Assembly (NCBI RefSeq): GCF_032854445.1
Contig: NC_088295.1
Span: forward strand, 72,384,028 to 72,444,027
Direction of reading: 5' to 3'
DNA length: 60,000 bases
Source: Liolophura sinensis
Lineage: Eukaryota; Mollusca; Polyplacophora; Chitonida; Chitonidae
Position 1 is the first letter of the stretch. Each line of letters opens with the position of its first letter. Position numbers and translations under genes: made by a program. The notes beneath the pieces were generated by a model. The model was not told where the DNA came from and made no database searches. It saw nothing but the letters and a program-made list of their open reading frames with translations. Below are positions 56,595 through 60,000 of the stretch, piece by piece.

Positions 56595-57384
56595 CAAAAT
56601 ATGGGCCATAAAGCCTACCTTATAATTTCAGCTCAGCTGTAAACCCTGAGGGTTCGATCATCAAGATTAGACTCAGTGCATGGATATAGGCTGAAGCTGG
56701 ATAACAACTGTTACAGTATAAGCAGTACGCCATCATGATAGCCAGAAATATACTAACTGATCAGATTTAGTAGATTTACAGCTCCGAATATGAGTTGTAA
56801 TTGTACCAGCAACTGAATTCATCTGATATTATGTTTATTTCTTAATTTATTAGTTTTTTTTTCTCTTTTTTTTTTGTTTGGCTTATGTGGGTCAAGTCTA
56901 TAGGTGAGGTACAGGTTGTGATGAATTAAATTTTATATAGCCATCCCGAACACCTTTTCAGTGTGGGGTTTCACGTTGCAAAGGTTCTCTGGTGTATGTC
57001 TGCTGGCCCGGAACAGTGTTGTCAAAGGCCTACACCCCACCCATTCTGAAAGATGTGTATTCTCTGCTCGCATCCCTGTCGTCTTTGTAAATGTATCAGA
57101 GCTACATTCGTGATTCTAAACAGCAACTTTGAAGGAAAATGTCTTTCTACATCTTTTGCCTGAACTGTCAAAGCGTGTGAAGTGAGCATAAAAGCATTTA
57201 ACGTGTAACCTTTCTGGTGATGAATAAAAGACTTTTATATATCAACACATAAAGCCTGGTCAAAAGAGCTCTCGTTTACACTTGAATCTATGGTTATAAG
57301 ATGGTTATAAGACCTTGCCACATGTACATCCCATGCCTGAACTGCATGCACTTTTATATGTTTGTACATACAAGTAACTGGGAG
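56595..57384. other. Gene-free DNA
   Basis: AT-rich with pyrimidine runs near 56855. Nothing recognised. Confidence 0.35.
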
Positions 57385-57760
57385 CAGCCCGTTTCCGAGT
57401 GGTTAAAGCGCTTATCTTTCATTCGCTAGGTCGAACGAGACGTAAGTTCAATCCCATTCTTGGACAATTCACCTGCTTCCATTATTTATTGCGTCCTAGT
57501 GGTAATAAGAGGCCGATGGCCTTCTCTTGTGTGGCCTTACATGAAGTTGGCTGTATGTAACTTGCTCTCCACCCACATGACATACATGTGTGCCGCACGA
57601 GGGTAAGTGCGCCAATAACTTGCCGAAGTTCGATGGTTTACTCCAGTTTACTTTGACAATCGCGTTTCTCCCACTCATAAAAAACATATATTGTGTGCCT
57701 GAAAAATGCTTGGGTATGGCGGTGAGCACCAATCGAATAAATAAATATGCATGCAACCAA
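57385..57760 (+). mobile_element. tRNA-Ser/Leu-headed SINE (family B)
   Basis: CCCGTTTCCGAGTGGTTAAA and GTAAGTTCAATCCCATTC form decayed A-box and B-box halves. The tail has GGCGGTGAGCACCAATCGAA then TAAATAAAT. Same family as 37271-37770, but without the internal minisatellite. Confidence 0.6.
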
Positions 57761-58619
57761 ATAATATTAAAGACGTAGAGCATAAGGGAGTAAAACTAGC
57801 GCACCTACGACAGTATGACAGTTGTCTAGTGGTCCAAAGTAACCGGTGAAATAAGGCCTCTTGTCAATTTACCTCATTTGGGGATTTAATCTAACAGTTC
57901 ATGTAAATGATTAAAATTAGCTAATTAAATACCCCTATCCCCATGGCTTAAGTAAAATGAGGTAAAAAAAAAATGCACTGGTCTTTATACTCAAAATGCT
58001 GTATTGTCATATTTAATATACAATCCCGAGGATGCTTACTCCACCAACAGGATTCTGCTTTAGGTAGGAATATAATATAAATGCCATACAGCATAAAAAT
58101 GTCAAAATAACATAGGAATGCCTCGAAAGCGGGAAACCTTGGTTCAGTCGCAGTTAGGGACTTCAAAAACCTGGCATTCTTGATACTACGCCCAGTTAGC
58201 AATTTATGGGCATTTGGTCACTTGCTTGTTATACTGTGATATAAACACATTTCGCTAAACGCCGATACATATTATACATGTTGTCATTCATATTTTCCCA
58301 AACAGATACATGTGTCTCTGGAGAGAAAGTATAGCCGATGATGCACCACACATGCATTAAATTTACCGAAAACGTCAACTATATTTAACGAATGCCAAAG
58401 ACAATTCCAAATACTGTTGTGAACAAAATGGAACTTACCTTAACAAGCAATTAAGATCATCTAGGCTGGTCACATGTGAAAAATGTGGAAGTGTGGAAAG
58501 CTGGTCCAGTTTTCCTCTGGTATCATCCAAAAACTGTTGAAACTACCGAAGTTTTATATTTTTACATTCTGGTGTCTGTCCTTTATTACCCTCATAATTA
58601 TTCAGTCACAACAGGGAGC
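57761..58619. other. Gene-free DNA with one dispersed-repeat copy
   Basis: Includes the third copy of the dispersed repeat at about 57860-57912. Otherwise nothing recognised. Confidence 0.4.
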
Positions 58620-58623
58620 CATG

Positions 58624-58703
58624 TTAGGCAAAGGTTCTGCACGGTTAACTCTATATATGATTTATTTGACAGCATCGCTGGCGATGTTGTCATAAAATAT
58701 TTG
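58624..58703 (+). mobile_element. LINE ORF2 3' scrap
   Basis: Matches the last part of the LINE ORF2 (compare 30477-30557): AGGCAAAGGTTCTGCACGG, CATCGCTGGCGATGTTGTCA. Cut on both sides and joined directly to the 5' leader of the fourth LINE. Confidence 0.75.
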
Positions 58704-59307
58704 CCCCCGTGGGGTTTCCGGGGTGACAAAAATAGGACCTCAGCCCTGTAGGCAAGCTTGTTGTAAAAGTCGACTAACCTAGAGCTCTCCTGTGTGAGCC
58801 CGGTGAATGTAATAGGCTCACATCTTCTTGGTTGTGTGAGAGGCAACCGGGAAGCGACCTGTTTGCCGTGGGTTGCGACCCGTAATCTCCGAGGACGGGA
58901 TCCTGGTGGCTGAGGGTGTGTTGGTCTTGCGAGATCCTCACGCCCAACACGTCACTTTGGCCCTTACTTGGAGAGAGACGGGAGGTCGGATGGGCCCGGT
59001 CCGATCAATCGGCTGGTCATGTCTAGCCCTTACACTTGATCCCGTTTGTTATTCTTTGTCTTACCGAGATGTCAAGCTGGCTCTTCTTCAGAAGCACTTC
59101 CTTTGGGGTCAATGCAGAAGGCGGTGGCTCATGGGTCAATCGAGTAGATTGAATTTAACCTTTTGGTATAACTCAATCTGTTCGAGTATACCTTGGGTGG
59201 ATTCCCTGTTTTTCTTCTCTTCTGGTCATCCGCAGAGGTAGATTCGCCCTTGTTGGCACTCCGTGGCGGGTGGGGGACACGTGGGGTGAAATTAAATAAA
59301 ATATAAC
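58704..59307 (+). promoter_or_regulatory. 5' leader / internal promoter region of the fourth LINE
   Basis: GC-richer leader starting CCCCGTGGGGTTTCCGGGG and ending CACGTGGGGTGAAATTAAAT just before the ORF1 ATG. Non-LTR elements carry an internal promoter at the 5' end, so this full-length leader suggests the copy is not 5'-truncated. Its last 20 bases recur before the third LINE (about 32868-32888). Confidence 0.5.
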
Positions 59308-60000
59308 ATGGCTTCTTCTGAAATTACAACAGTCGTTGCTAAGAAAAGAAAAAATGAAGTTCCATTAGATATTGAAGGAGAAAATACTTATTTTCCTACC
59401 TTCTTTGTAATATCTAATAAAAATGAAGGCAAAATGAAAATAAATCCATTTGTACTTAAAAAAAACGTTAGAAAGTTATGCTGGAACTCTGAAACAAGTC
59501 AAAAAAATGAAATCTGGGAACATTTTGTTGGAAGTTTCCAGAAAACAGCAACATATAAATTTATTAAAAATTCAAAATATAGGAGAGCAGCCGGTTTCTG
59601 TTTCTCCACATAATACATTGAACTGCTGTCATGGAATAATTCGTGACAGAGACCAGGACCTTACCGAAATGAACGAAGAACAAATAACTGAAGAACTAAA
59701 ACATCAAGGAGTAAGTAAGGTAAAACGCTTCCTAATTAGAAGAGATGGAAACCTGATAAAAACGAACACTTATATGATAACTTTTAACAGACCTTCCCTT
59801 CCGTCGTCTATATTTATCGGGCCATATAGTGTGAGGGTGGATTTGTTTATACCTAACCCCACCCGGTGTTTCTCCAGCCAGCGGTTTGGCCATGGCAGGA
59901 GTCAATGCCGCAACACACTGGTCTGCTTTAGATGTGCGGAAGCAGGACATGAGGGCTTCGACTCCACAAAAACAATAAAATGTTTCAATTGTAGCGGAGC
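59308..60000 (+). pseudogene. LINE ORF1 of the fourth copy, gag-like, frameshifted, cut by the window end
   Basis: ATG at 59308: MASSEITTVVAKKRKNEVPL, an N-terminal domain with WEHFVGSFQKTATYKF, then a frameshift near 59575 ends that frame at 59613. The protein continues in another frame (VSPHNTLNCCHGIIRDRD; KRFLIRRDGNLIKTN; IGPYSVRVDLFIPNP) to zinc knuckles near the window end: a first one written CFSSQRFGHGRSQC (second Cys replaced by Ser) and CFRCAEAGHE, then CFNCSG at the last bases. This is the gag-like RNA-binding protein of an I/Nimb-like LINE. ORF2 would lie beyond 60000. Confidence 0.65.

Noticed and set aside
1-60000. CRISPR array or bacterial-type operons
   Set aside because: The tandem repeats here have no unique spacers, and the window is animal nuclear DNA with splice sites, SINEs and LINEs.

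Overview
This is metazoan nuclear DNA, very probably from a mollusc. About 85% of the window is AT-rich and gene-poor. It carries several copies of tRNA-headed SINEs ending in a tail of the type 'gtgaaatattcttgagta..gcgtaaaacaccaat(a/c)aaataaata' (a pattern I associate with gastropods and bivalves), RNase H-encoding non-LTR retrotransposons, MITEs, a Penelope-like remnant and several minisatellites. Only one intact cellular gene is convincing: a single-coding-exon GT31 beta-1,3-glycosyltransferase at 40696-42033 (-).

The standout is a GC-rich 9,164-bp island at 2765-11928. It has terminal inverted repeats starting AGTAGTATACACAATGCC and a 5-bp target duplication (CTTTC). It is packed with genes on both strands and looks like an endogenised Polinton-like or adintovirus-like DNA virus. 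Gene order: two leader genes (+), a membrane protein and a capsid-associated-type protein (-), a large unknown protein (+), a long coiled-coil/membrane protein (-), a probable major capsid protein (+), an A32/FtsK-type packaging ATPase (+), and two small 3' genes (+). I see no type-B DNA polymerase, integrase, transposase or protease. Several genes are intact, but four are broken by small indels or stops, so the copy is young but dead. The family assignments rest on motifs and on memory of recurring invertebrate predicted proteins; no search was run.

Region by region. 1-2759: no gene seen. 2760-11933: the virus-like element with its target duplication. 11934-21540: sparse DNA with a decayed C2H2 zinc-finger gene in pieces on the minus strand (19939 down to about 14773), a GIY-YIG Penelope-like remnant between inverted repeats (16169-16791) and SINEs. 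21800-30640: two nested LINEs of an I/Nimb-like type (gag-like ORF1; APE endonuclease, reverse transcriptase and RNase H in ORF2). 30667-31670: a MITE plus unknown sequence, repeated inverted at 53438-54419. 32860-36580: a third LINE, lacking ORF1. 36700-38970: SINEs and two minisatellites. 39000-42100: the GT31 gene and its flanks. 42700-58600: SINEs, MITEs, a 58-bp minisatellite and otherwise featureless DNA. 58620-60000: a scrap of LINE 3' end joined to the 5' end of a fourth LINE, whose gag-like ORF1 runs off the window.

In the virus-like element the capsid protein, ATPase and accessory structural-type genes form a morphogenesis module. In the LINEs, ORF1 would bind RNA and ORF2 would nick the target and reverse transcribe; the SINEs probably moved by such LINE machinery, as two copies show 14-16 bp target duplications.
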